Shown piece by piece: positions 10,289 through 21,513 of a DNA stretch of 64,000 bases. A program made the position numbers and the translations under genes. The notes under the pieces were generated by a model. It did not search any database. It saw only the letters and a program-made list of their open reading frames with translations, and had not been told where the DNA came from. The stretch is from Dipetalonema caudispina. Its lineage: Eukaryota > Nematoda > Chromadorea > Rhabditida > Onchocercidae. The stretch spans positions 62,001-126,000 of the forward strand of contig JABVXV010000010.1 in the NCBI GenBank assembly GCA_013365325.1, in the 5' to 3' direction. The number at the start of each line of letters is the position of its first letter. Within the stretch, counting starts at the first letter, position 1.

Positions 10289-13200
10289 ATGTCTCGTTCA
10301 GGCTTTTTCTGGCGAGTCTATAGGTTACTTCTTGAGAAATCGCTTTTGGATGATATGGATTTGGAAATGGTGGAGGAGTATTACTTGACATCTGAGCGGG
10401 AAGTACTAATTTCTTTCAAAGTAAGTGTTCCATTAATTTTATAAGTTTCTTTTGTTTCGTTTCGTTTACTGATCGTAATAATATTGCAGTTTTGAAGCAT
10501 TATTTACTTTATCACTGATGTGGTGGACATTTGAAATCTGATGAAGAATACTTAATAAGTTCCTTGTTGCATTCATTTCGTTTTTTATAAATACTTTCAG
10601 TCTGTTTCGTTCATTTCGATAATAGCTGTCATTGTTGCTAGTGGGTTCTCTGCCTCTCATCAGGTACTAGGTCTTTTGATGTGTCCTGCACTTTCCGTCG
10701 GTTTGCTGGAAGCTACCAAGTGGTTTTGTTATTATATTATATCTTCCTATGTCAGTTTGTCAGCTGATTTCGATTCCGTTTCCCATCGTATGGTTGCTGT
10801 CATTCGATCCCGAGAAGTAGCTTTTTTCGGGTATGTCAGTTTCACTTTGTATGTAATAAATTTATTTGTTATCGACTTATACGGATTCCACTTTTGATGA
10901 TGGCTTTTCAGTAGTTGTTCTGTTCTGTCCGTCGCTGTAGCCTGATATACGCAAGAATGCGTGTTGAAATGTGAAGTGAAGCCTCGCTTCTCAAATTGTA
11001 TCATTTTTAATCAATCATAATTAGAAGCGTGGATCGATGAAGTAAATTTGTATAATTACCATTCAATTCTTTCGTATTGTACAGTTTAGACTGCGGAAGA
11101 AGTTTGATATGAATGCTACGGTGTGTTTACGTTCGCTTCGGCTTGATTTATTAAAAGCGCTTCGTTGTGAAGTTCGGTGTTATGTGCGTATGTCGAGAAA
11201 TTTGTACAGGTAATGCTAGTTTTTACTGCTTCATCTTTACGAACGTTGTGTTCTTTGTCTTCTAATCAAAATTCTGTAACAATGTAAATATCGTAGTGGT
11301 TTGTATTTAAGTGTTCATAAAACTTTTCTTCTATATAGTGAGTTCATCATACGATGACTGAAAAAAAGTTAATGTAAACATTCAGTAAGAAAGTGTGGGT
11401 CTCATTCTTGAAGTCAAAGGATGGGAAGTCATCGAGATAGTTAAGGAATGATTTCACCTCTTTAGATATGATGATTCGAAGTTATTGTGTGAGATGTTTA
11501 CGTTCGAAATGACACGATTGGCTTTAGAAGACGATATACGTGAAGAGTTTCTCCAGCTATCTGCCTTAAAGGTAGTATCCTTTTTAATTTATTTCTGTTA
11601 CATTCCAATATTGGTATTTTGTTTTCAACAGCGACAACGGTGTGAATATTTCCTTTTGAGTTAATCTATAACTATGTATAACGTAATCAATTTTACCACT
11701 TTTGTCTTGCTGGTTAGAGATTTTGAGGTTTTTTGACATTCCTTGTTCATTAGTTTTGCGGTTATATATACAGGAATTGTGGCAGCTATTGTTCCTCTTG
11801 CGAAGTGAATATCTTCGACTTTTTTTATTGCATTTATCAAGACCTTCGCACAGATTGATATTAATATTTCTGAATCTCCTTCACGAAACATTGCTTCTAA
11901 GAAACAGCAGGGCCAGGTGAGGTTCAAGGCAGGTAGATTTCTGAACAAATTAATTATTTGCAAATTGATCGTCTATCTCTTACCTAAATTTTCCTGTGGA
12001 AGAATTGATCTACTTTGTAGTTCCTTTTTCCCCAGTACTGTCCAGTTCCTCCACTTGAATTTGATTTGATTCTGTTTAATCAGTGAGTAAAATTAAATAC
12101 AATCTGTTTACATCCAATGTAACTTTGTTCAGCTTAATGACTTTATTTTAGGCTCAAATTAACCTAACTGGAATGGGAACAGATTAATAAAGGCCCGTGA
12201 ATTTTCGTATCTGTCCAAATTTTTTATCCAACATTTGCGGGTGTTTGTTTTTTGTAATTTTAGAAATATCTGTGCTTACTGATGTTCATTATCTCTGTTC
12301 AGTTCAGGTATTTTTTGAATAAATTTTTAAAACGACAAAATTTTGGCAGGCTTTTATGTGGTCTTGAATTTGTCGATTCTCGAAATTGCTGTATAGCAGA
12401 GAAGAAAACACGAAAATTTTCGCCTTTTTTATCAACTTCCGAGAAGATTCTGGCGCATCTCAATTTTGCTTCAGAAATGTGTGTTTCTTTTAATTCGTAT
12501 CCATTCAGTTTTGCTTATTATTGAGTTTTCCACTGCTGCATCTGATAATATTCCACTACACAGTCTTGAAATTCAATTTGGACCATGAGGATAATCAGAG
12601 TAACTTTCATTTGCAAAGAAGTACTTCTGAACGGTAAATTTCCGTATTTCAGTCTACGCGGGAATGAAATACCAGAGGAAGGAAAATTTCTGTATGTTGC
12701 TGAAATACTAAAAAAAGCGATTGAACTTTCTGCTCCCGAAACACATGTAGAACATGAAGATCTAAAGCATTTAAACATGTCACCAAACTCTTCAATATCG
12801 GGAGACAGTGAGGAAATCGAGTTTGCTGTGGATGAATTGCCGGTTGAAAAGGTGCTTATTTTTACCAAAATTCCTATTAAATTATTCTCTTCTCTCTCGT
12901 CGAATCAAAACTTAAAATAGTCGTTTTTCTAAAGGAACTTTTGTCACGACAAATTAGAAATCCTATTTTTACAGGTTTATGAGGGATTTCCTCTTGTCTC
13001 AGATGATCAACAAAAGGATTTGCTTCTCTCTCCATGGCAGGAAAGCGTAAGTTTATGGATAATTGAAGCGTTCCTTTTCGCAAAATAGCATGTGGGTGAT
13101 ATCGACTGTTTGATTATGAATTATATGTAATGTGAGGCACTAAGCCTCATTCATTCTTAATGTGATGTAGTAAACGCTAGTGGATATTTGAGATTTTTTT

Positions 13201-13659
13201 TCTACCGCCTACAGGATGTGAAGCATGCAGCAAAGAATTTAGAATTGGAAATGTTGATTATAACGGAATTGAATTTTCGAAGTGGAGTGGTTCATTAGTG
13301 AAATTTTCGATTTTCATCAAACTATATTTTAGAAGTCAAATGAAGCAGTAGCAAGGTCTGTGGTTGTGGAATTAAAATCACGCCTTGTTGAGCGAATGAA
13401 AGAAATAGATACAGCAAAATTTGACCATACTCAACGATCGGCAATGGTTGAAGACGAATCTCGAGAAATACTAACAATCAATGGAAGTTGTGATGCTGAA
13501 AAAGTTGCTGGTCAAGGCGATTTTAATATTTTTAGTTCAATTTCGGAAAATAATAGTATATTTCAGTCGGGCGTAAAGTTAGATTTAAAACAGGCCATCT
13601 CATCTATAAAATTAGCGCCAAGTGTTGAATTTATAGGTGATCCTGAACAAGAGTTATGA
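10289..13659 (+). CDS. Vezatin-like membrane protein
   Basis: Eight joined exons in phase: 10289-10420, 10601-10830, 11090-11209, 11466-11571, 11774-11916, 12653-12851, 12975-13046, 13333-13659, about 442 aa. An extra exon at 12350-12478 also fits (separate entry). Vezatin is a membrane protein of adherens junctions that links myosin VIIA to cadherin-catenin complexes. Resemblances in matching order: LLEKSLLDDMDLEMVEEYYL ahead of two hydrophobic segments (about 47-85), a region like LSADFDSVSHRMVAVIRSRE after them, CLRSLRLDLLKALRCE, LQLSALKELWQLLFLLRSEY, an IPEE acidic linker, and NEAVARSVVVELKSRLVERM near the end. Human vezatin is longer, so this would be a shortened form. Similarity is judged from memory and is moderate. 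The start is uncertain: the frame stays open a short way upstream to a TAA. It converges with the minus gene at 14593. Confidence 0.6.
12350..12478 (+). other. Possible cassette exon of the vezatin-like gene
   Basis: A 129-bp open segment bounded by TTTTGGCAG and GAAAT|GTGTGT. It starts and ends in the same phase as the intron it lies in (11917-12652), so including or skipping it keeps the frame. It would add 43 residues between LLRNSRA and LRGNEIPEE. Coding potential is moderate; it may equally be chance. Confidence 0.3.
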
Positions 13660-14592
13660 CATAGAACAGAAGGTGCTTTTTGGCACAGCATTTTTATAAC
13701 TTCAGTATCATTATTGAAATATCGTCCTTCGTTTGACTTATTCTTCACATTATCAGTATTTCCATGGAACTTATCTACTTTATTCATACACTTATTTATG
13801 AGAGTGAGAAATGCTCCAAACGTTTGCAAAGCAGTAAAATTTATTGAATTAGTCCCACGTGCGTTTACAAAGGTTATTCAAAAATGTAGGAGGAAGAATG
13901 CTTTAGAATGATTCAGGAAGAACTGGGAATATGTTTTATACAAATGGCATTGTCCATAGTTATGTTGAAAGAAACGTGCAGTGTGACATGCAATGTAGAA
14001 ATACTTAGAAAAGCTGTTTTTACATATCTGAGAAGTGAGCAGTTTGATGAAAATATGCTTGTATTTCAACTGTATTATTTAATATTCAAATCAAGTTCAT
14101 GCCCGCGTTTAAAACAAATATTCGGTCCCACATGATGCTTGTCAGTAGCACACGTGTATGAAGACGAATAATCTCCTTGCAACGGGTATTTGGTTTTTGC
14201 TCAATGCTCCAGCGATTCCGTATCGTACATAACGTTACCTTAAAATACTTTCAAAAATTATCGTTTAGAGGGCCGAAATATTATCTCGCAGATAAATTAA
14301 TATTTGGTCCTAATTTACATATGATCGTGAGTAAATGTCGGAAGTCATTTCATTTTTCAGTTAGTTATGATGTACTTCCTATGGCATTAAACTGTTTCTT
14401 CTGTACATATAAAATTCGTTGCGTCAATTAGAAAAACAATAAGCATCAAAAAGATGCAAACTCTTGTAAGTTAAAGTAACTGAAGAGTGAGAGCTAGTCA
14501 AATAAATAATTGGGGTGTTTAGTCATTAATTATACATTTTTTTTATTAGCTATGTCTGTTTTTATTAACTAGTGTAAGTTACTGAACTCATT
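13660..14592. other. Convergent 3' regions
   Basis: Spacer between two convergent genes. Several mid-length frames on both strands overlap each other and lack exon structure. An AATAAA at 14501-14506 is a candidate poly(A) signal for the plus gene. Confidence 0.4.
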
Positions 14593-17461
14593 TTAAATAT
14601 ACGGTAATACCTCGTCATCATCCATTGTTCGGAGTATTTCCTGCATGATGGCATGAGCAGTCTCCTTGGTATTTGCGTAAACAGCAAGGATATGGCCTTT
14701 TCGGAAAACACCGTAACCATCCACTTCGGATGTTTCTTCGTTCTCAGCAATCAATACCTGAGCGAACATAGCTTTTAACATCGCAAGTTATTTACAAAAT
14801 TACTTATTTATACACTTAATTAAGGCTGTTGTTCAAATTGTCTTGTCATGCATGTTTCTTATACCTTGCACGAACGTCTACCTCTTTATCACTATACCAA
14901 ATAATATAATTTACATATTTGCATATTAGTGATTTGTCCTCAGGAAAAAACCATCACAAAAACGTACATTTGTGTCTTTAAAGAGGTATTCCAGAAATTT
15001 ACTGCGATTCGCAGAGCTGACTGTCTTATCAAATTTCATGAGTTTTTCCATTTGTGAGCCATCGAATTCCGAAATTTTGACGTCTAAAATGTATGGGAAA
15101 GAAATTTTTATAAATTACTTCTTTTCCGTTTCCAGTACTCGCAAACAAATTTGATTCCAATTCTCACTGCTTTTCTTACAAGTAGTCATTTAGGGCTACT
15201 TGTTTATTTGTTTTTTACTTGTTTTATCAGTCTTTCCTTTGATTTGTCAATTACCAAAACTATTTTAAACGAAGTATCCAGAGCTGTTATAAGTAATGAA
15301 ATTTACAACTTCTTTTCATCTACATAAACAGTCTGTCCAGTCCACTGAGCAATGAAAGCTAATAAAAGAAATGGACTTGTAATGTGATCCATTCATAAAT
15401 GAATGAAACTTATCATATATATTGAATCAGTGACATCACTCAAATATAACTCCTTGCATTTTTGGGAAGTGTAAAAGAATCATTTTTACATATGAAATTG
15501 GTGGACTTTCAGTCAGTTATTAATCGATAAATAATTTCATGTCCGCTTCATTTGGAAAGCGAAAAAAAAATGCGAAATTATTGTATTCTAATATTCTAAA
15601 AAAAAAAAAAACGTAGGTAAAAAAGCAAGTTCTTTTGAGCTGTCAAGGTTTTTCATGATTTAACAAAATAGTCCTCTTTTGCGAGAAGGCTCCGGAATTC
15701 TCTTATCGATAACTATAGGTTATCATCCTCTGCGAATTCAGAGACATCATATGATAGGAAATGATATATATATATATGTGTATTGGAAAAAAGCAAGTAA
15801 AGGCACGCTAATTCTCAATATTGATAACGATATAACTGTGAGCACTGTTATAATATGAACACAGTGCTGGTCGACAATCTATCTTTATAGTCTACTCCAA
15901 ATTTTATTAAAATCTTCGCGAATTTCGCAACTCCTATGAAAGCATTTGGAAAATCTTACTTTCCACTATTTCGAGAGTCTTTTGAAATTCAATTTTATTG
16001 ACAGTGAGCTCACACAGTTGCATTTTATCTCTGACAACGAAACCAGCTTTATCCCTCCAAATATTCATATCATCGTTATCAGTCAGATCGACAGTAACAT
16101 TTTTTTTTAAATCCATATTCAATCGTCCCAGCGTTCTGAAATATTAACTGAGAATTATTGATTCTGTAAGCAAATTGAGTAGGTGGGGAATATTTCGGTA
16201 ATTCAAACAGGCTTGAGTATGAATTTATTTCTCTTCTAAATCCAATTTTGGTTCTAAGCGACAACGAACTAAAGCGTGACAACCTTGCAAATTAAGATGA
16301 CTAAATTGGAGACAAATTTAAACCAACATTACAAGTCAATAGTCAAGTATTTTAAGGAAAATAAGACTGTTGGGAACAATTTTGAAAAAAGAAAAATTTT
16401 GGAGTCACTTTTAAATTGTGTTTGCTTAATTCATTTTAAGAATTTCAGTTGCAAAACATTTAAAGAATAATGAAAGGTGCTAAAATCTGAAACCAACAAA
16501 TTTGAACGAGTCGTTTCACTTTGCCATTACTTTCAATTCATGCATCTATAAATCGTTTTATGGATTTTTTAAGTTAAGAAAGCTGATGTATTCTTACAAA
16601 TTAAAATGGATAACCTTTCAGTAACATGATCAATCAGATGCTGCAGTGGTAAGCGCCCTTCGGGATTATGATGCACCTGTATGAAAATCGGCTGTAGACT
16701 CACATCTTCAGCTACATCCTGGAATAGAAAATAAGTTTTCCAACAGAAATTTCAACTAACAAATAAATAGACGGAACTAATAACAAAAATGTGATTCTAG
16801 TATTATTGTCCAACTTTTCCCCCTCCTTCAAGTTTAAAAGCCAAAGGTTAAGTATAAATTTCCGTCGTATACCTTCTTCTAGAAACAAGAACTCAAGCCA
16901 GATAAGAAAAAAATAAAAAACTCAAGTCCGGATTTTGCAAAACAAATAAGAACTCAAGCCTGAATATCGACGATTTGAAAACATTGCGGATCATCGGTTG
17001 GTTTGATGCTGATGTATTTATCACTGATGCACTGATCGATTTGAACTGCCATGCAGTAAGCCTGATTTGTCGCACAACTGATCATTGATACAAGGCCACC
17101 CAAGACACCTGTTAAGAAATTATTTCCTATTCTGAATTCGGTTTTTCAAATTTTTAAATCATTATAAGGGCAGAAATTTGAATAACAAGTTTAAAAAGGG
17201 TGCATTTGTAGCAAATCTACGATTTTGGCATCTTTTGAATCACTGCAGAGCAATGACTAAAAAAATTGTGGTTTGTGTGGTATGGATGACATGAATTTTA
17301 AACTTTAATATTTTGAAGGAAATGCCAAATTAACCATCAGAATTTCGGATAATGGCAGATTTTGATTCTGGAACATTGTTCACTTCATCCAACAATTTGG
17401 CACCATCTGATACTGTTCGGTTCAGAAGAGAGTTCCAACCCATGGCTACTATTTTATCACA
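14593..17461 (-). CDS. Putative GNAT-type acetyltransferase-like protein (C-terminal domain best supported)
   Basis: Six exons: 17461-17335, 17108 to 16972 or 16960, 16718-16615, 16135-15960, 15083-14968, 14757-14593. All joins agree in phase. The likely start is the ATG at 17443, 18 bp after a TTTTCAG acceptor that may be a trans-splice site or may mark a further upstream exon. The C-terminal part reads FDKTVSSANRSKFLEYLF, VLIAENEE, VDGYGVFRKGHILAVYA, then TAHAIMQEIL. This resembles the C-terminal domain of nematode GNAT proteins, where a Tyr/Phe-Asp-x-x-x ... Arg-x-x-Phe-Leu block is followed by a GYGV strand. The N-terminal half has GWN near residue 2-4 and LGGLVSMI, but I cannot find a clear acetyl-CoA loop (Q/R-x-x-G-x-G/A), so catalytic activity is doubtful. 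The exon 2 donor is ambiguous: ATC|GTCGAT or CAG|GCTTGA, both phase 0. Confidence 0.45.
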
Positions 17462-18430
17462 CTGAAAATTTAGCTTTGGTAGTAAATAATTTCAATGAAA
17501 TGGTTTCTTTCGCAGTGTTACGTAGTAGGAAAATTGTTATTCGCAACTTAATTCATGCTAATTTTATTTCTTTTGCAGTACCGAACATCTTACTCATCCT
17601 TCTAGGACTTCCTTCCCTCTGACTTTCAGAAAAAAGAGAAGAAATGCGTGAGAAATATACTACTACGATGTTTTGGAATATGAACAAGATTAGGCATGGC
17701 GAACTGCATAACTCATCCGGTGATGGTCGTCATCCGTCCGTAGTGATCCACATTTACGAGATTAGAAGAAAAGTGGATTAATTTTGAAGCTTAGGATTCC
17801 TCAGTAGGTTAAAATTAAAGCTCTAAGCAAAATGAATTGATGATGATGGGGACATTATCAGCGTTGCCTGTTATCATTTTATAAATGATATAGGTATTTT
17901 GAGGCGCTCAATTTACACTTTAAAATACCATGATGCAACTTTAAAGGCAACGGAAAGTGTGCACCACATGGCGAAGAATTACAGAAAATGGAATTCCTAC
18001 TAGTCAGGTAGATCAAAAAATAAAGGTACGTCCATTTAACAGTCTGTCTCAATCTAAATAAGTGGCAACCAATCAGTTATTGAATGTAATGCGTTAATTT
18101 TAAAAGTATATATAGGATGACAGTGAAATATCGTGAAAGTAACATAAATGACACGCGGAACTGTCAGGAGAGAGAGTGGTGTGGGGAATTGATGGCTCTT
18201 TGTGACTTTGTGGGTGGAAATTTTGAAAAAAATCAAAAGTGACGATGATAGCAGCAGAGAGCGATGGAAGGAAAAGCGAGAAAGATGTACCGCGGGATGG
18301 TGTAGTTGAATATTGGTGTGTGGGGTAGGCGGGGGTAGATACCTGATATTAAAACAAGTTGTGAATTGTTAAAGTAGTGATTTCGAAGTCGATTGGGTTG
18401 TTTTGTAATTTCGCATATCCACCACCGCAG

Positions 18431-18541
18431 ATGTCGTCGCTGCAGTCATTGCTCTGTGCCGTTTATTTTGCTGGGGCTGTCTACGGATGGTATTCGTTTG
18501 CGACGACGGAACAATCGTCGGAATTTCACCTCACTTGGTAA
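18431..18541 (+). CDS. Possible small hydrophobic peptide (36 aa) or orphan first exon
   Basis: ATG after a CCACCACCGCAG acceptor-like sequence opens a short frame starting MSSLQSLLCAVYFAGAVYG and ending EFHLTW before TAA. Residues 4-22 could be one membrane segment or a signal peptide. Base composition is clearly richer in G, C and CpG than the surrounding DNA, which is why it stands out. It could be a micropeptide, a first exon (ACTTG|GTAACG is a possible donor) or a CpG-rich promoter piece. No family is recognised and no downstream exon is found. Confidence 0.25.
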   Translation: MSSLQSLLCAVYFAGAVYGWYSFATTEQSSEFHLTW

Positions 18542-18645
18542 CGATGACAGTTGAACAAAATTTTTGAAAATGGCGGCTGCTGTCGAATATAACTAACTAT
18601 CCAGCCATACATACTGTATATGGAAGAAATAAGACGCAAACATAC

Positions 18646-18662
18646 GCACACACACACACACA
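18646..18662. repeat. (CA)n microsatellite
   Basis: Short CA dinucleotide run followed by related degenerate TA/CA-rich sequence. Confidence 0.85.
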
Positions 18663-19305
18663 AACAGACATATATAAACACACGCACAGATATACATATA
18701 TAGCGATAGGTATTAATCGTCATCCAAGATTATTACAACATTTTCGGACAGTTTCCGGATAGCTAGATAAAGAATGAGATAGGATAAGATGATCCAGTAG
18801 TATTCATAGATTGATTCGTCATAGGATGTGTCACACTTGTCAAACAGTCCTAAGACATTGCTATCCCGTCACTGTCAACATCGCCATTCATTATTATCAT
18901 CACGGATAGAAAGAACCGGTTACCAGTTGCTCTTGCTCACATCATGCCATCATCGTAATGAAAATGCAAAATTTAAGGCAGGTTGTCAAATGCTACTATG
19001 CTGCTTGTTCCTTAACAGATAATAACTATACCAAAAGTTTTAATTTTGGAGTTGTTCACTAATCATAAATGACATGAATAAAGTAAATATTCAAGGATAG
19101 ACTTCTAAAGATTCAGAATTTTAAAATCTCAAAAGAATATCATATGTTTATTAGCTTTCCTATAAAATTCACATTTTTTAAAATTTATTTATTGGATATT
19201 TTTATATAATTCTGATTACTGAACGAGTAGTCAAGAAAGAGAAAGAGTATGACTTGAGAAACTTTTTTTGCAAGCCAATACATGTATAATGTTTGGTGTA
19301 ATGAA

Positions 19306-19687
19306 TCAGAGAGAAGATGGTTTCTCTACAACAATCGATCGGTGGAGAAGAAAAGTACCAACGAATACGTTCATTTCTACCTTAACGAATAAGATCTCTT
19401 TCCTGATGCTATCAATGTTCTTAGGAAATGAGAGAAAAACAAAGTTTCGAAGCTTTGTCCATCTCAAACTTTTTTCTTCCCTTATTCTAAAATCGATTCC
19501 ATCTCGGTTGACAGGACCTTTTATTATATTAACATGTTCCGTGAGACCAGTTATATCCAGTTCTATTCATCTCTATCAAAAACCAGTTGCATTAATATTT
19601 TTCGCGATACCAGTACTAAAATCACCGTTTAATTTACAAACAGCCATGTTGAGATTTCAAGCAATTCTAATTTCTAACCGGAATTAA
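19306..19687. other. Segment open on both strands, strand unresolved
   Basis: The plus strand is open over 19268-19687 (139 codons). The minus strand is open over 19566-19306 and reads a beta-rich composition such as NIIKGPVNRDGIDFRIREEK and KILFVKVEMNVFVG-like strands. The minus version looks more protein-like, but no splice join to the exon at 20629-20336 works in phase. It may be an exon of a gene I cannot assemble, or chance. Confidence 0.25.
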
Positions 19688-19988
19688 TATCATTTTAACA
19701 TATGTTAATGCTATCTAAATGTATTTGAAAATGACTGTCGCCGTATTTCGCAAATTGTACTACCTAGTATTTTCATAGGAATATTTCAAAATTTCTTCAA
19801 AAGTTCAAAATTACATGGTACGATATAGCTTGGTGGAAAAGTAATCTCACTGGAATTATTTTTAGTAAGATGAAAAGATACAAGATTTGTTGTATAGTCA
19901 CTATGTAGTGAATTAAGATTATTTTTTGTGAATTTTAATGATTGATCATTTGTTAAGTTGTACCACAGTTTCAGTGCGTGATCAATAT

Positions 19989-20629
19989 TTATAAATTACT
20001 AGAAGTATCGTAATTTAAAGGCACACCAACTAAGCAGCTCATTTCTTTAACTTGAAATTCAAAATATTGTGTCCAAATACATTCACAGTTCCTTCCGTGG
20101 CACAAATGCTAAGACCTTCATAAATATAAGGGTTCAACAAATATTCCATATGCAAGTAGCTACCACAAATTTCTTTTCTCCTTTTGAGTATTAGTTTCGT
20201 AGTTATGCATCGACATTTCCCAATAAGCAGTCACTTACTGATGACGCTTTCTTTTCCTCATTATATATCTGGAAGTAATTTAAGTTGAAAAGTTAAGAAG
20301 TGCACCCGTCTCTCGCTTTTATTAGGTCTTCTTACGAATAAGTGTCGGTCAACGGCCTTTAAAATGCCACTCTCTTGTTCTTCCGACAAAATGACATGAC
20401 AATTCGAACCGCTGTAATATTGTGAGTCTAAAACGATGTCGGTCCCATTAAACCGATCTATACTGTCACCGGAATCTGAACAGAATACCCATTGCTCGCA
20501 CCCTTTTTTCGGTAAATAAGGACAAACGGCAGTTTCGAAAATAACCCGATATAAATAGGGTCCTGACACATCAAAATTTTTTCTGTTTAAAAGGATCAAA
20601 CAACTGCAACACAATTCAAAATAAAACAA
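19989..20629 (-). CDS. Small cysteine-containing protein, possibly secreted, unrecognised
   Basis: Three-exon model in phase: 20629-20336, 20268-20239, 20108-19989, 147 aa. Exon 1 is the solid part: a hydrophobic start MFYFELCCSCLILL that could be a signal peptide, then GPYLYRVIFETAVCPYLPKK, GCEQWVFCSDSGDS, a possible N-glycosylation site in RFNGTDIVL, and SNCHVILSEEQ. It ends at a good donor (TTATTC|GTAAGA). Exon 2 is only 10 codons between TTCCAG and a strong GTAAGT donor. Exon 3 begins HLCHGRNCECIW; its acceptor (GGTCTTAG) is acceptable, but a competing frame over the same bases ends FGHNILNFKLKK. The true start may lie on an exon further upstream. I recognise no family. Confidence 0.4.
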
Positions 20630-21513
20630 GCTCTTATGTCACAGTTCCCACAGTTATTCGTATTTAAATTTTAAAAGCTGAATTGAATGAAAGGGAAAAA
20701 CAGTGAACAAAAAATATCTACGTCCCATATGCTGTGGCTTCTCGTAATACCAACTTAATTTAACAAAAATCGAGCGATCTTAATAAAAGACTGTTGACAT
20801 ATTGCATGGCGGTTAAGATGACTAATGAAGACCAAATATTAAACTGCAGCAGAAAAGCTAGAATAAGCCGATCTATGTCCGGTCATTCTCGAGATAAGTT
20901 GTAAGGTAAGCAATGTCTGCATAGATTTTATCGAAAAAATGATAAAATAAATATACTGACAGGATGAACGAATTCATTGCCATCACAAAAACAATACAAC
21001 AAAGAACTCACAAAGCAGATAAATCCCCCAATCAGCGCTAAAAAAAAGAAAACAAAACAGCAAAAAAGTACAAAAAAAAAAAACTTCTGCGCCTATAGAT
21101 GTCCTGATAAGATAATCCGATACTATGAGGAATGTAGACAGTCCCATAAAAATATGATACTAAATGATAATACGTTACAATCTCAATCCTTGAAAAGATG
21201 TATCAAAACAATAAAATGCCCAGAAATCAGTATTTTCGTCTTATATCATCAAGTCTCCAAAATCTGAAATATTAAGATAAAAAAAGAAAACGATGAAGTG
21301 ACTGCAGATCTCTTCAACGATCCTGCCAACGAGACTGAGATCCACAAAAAGTTCAAAAAGTGAGTTATTTTTAATTTCAAAAGGAAACTAAATTGAGGAA
21401 GAAGTTTTCAGTAAATATAAAAATATTTTAGTCTGTTAAAAATTATAGAAATTCGAAAACGTCAATCGTTTTGTGTTTTCTGATGGCGAAATCACAAAGC
21501 AATCAAAAAATGA
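20630..21513. other. Spacer between the small minus-strand gene and TOMM70
   Basis: Lys/Gln/Asn-rich plus frame at 20977-21267 lacks an ATG start and reflects A-rich DNA. Just after it, plus 21281-21360 reads DLFNDPANETEIHKKFKK and ends at a GT donor-like site; this local rise in GC is unexplained. No gene is called. Confidence 0.35.

Larger units (their letters stand above)
17462..19988. other. Sparse region with a small ORF, a CA microsatellite and overlapping open frames
   Basis: No multi-exon gene could be assembled. It holds the 36-codon ORF at 18431, a CA tract at 18646 and a stretch at 19268-19687 open on both strands; these are listed separately. Confidence 0.4.

Noticed and set aside
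13714..14431. Several 60-85 codon frames on both strands
   Set aside because: Overlapping on both strands in the 3' regions of two convergent genes, with no motif or splice context.
20977..21267. Lys/Gln-rich 96-codon plus frame
   Set aside because: No ATG at the start, composition explained by A-rich DNA, no exon structure.
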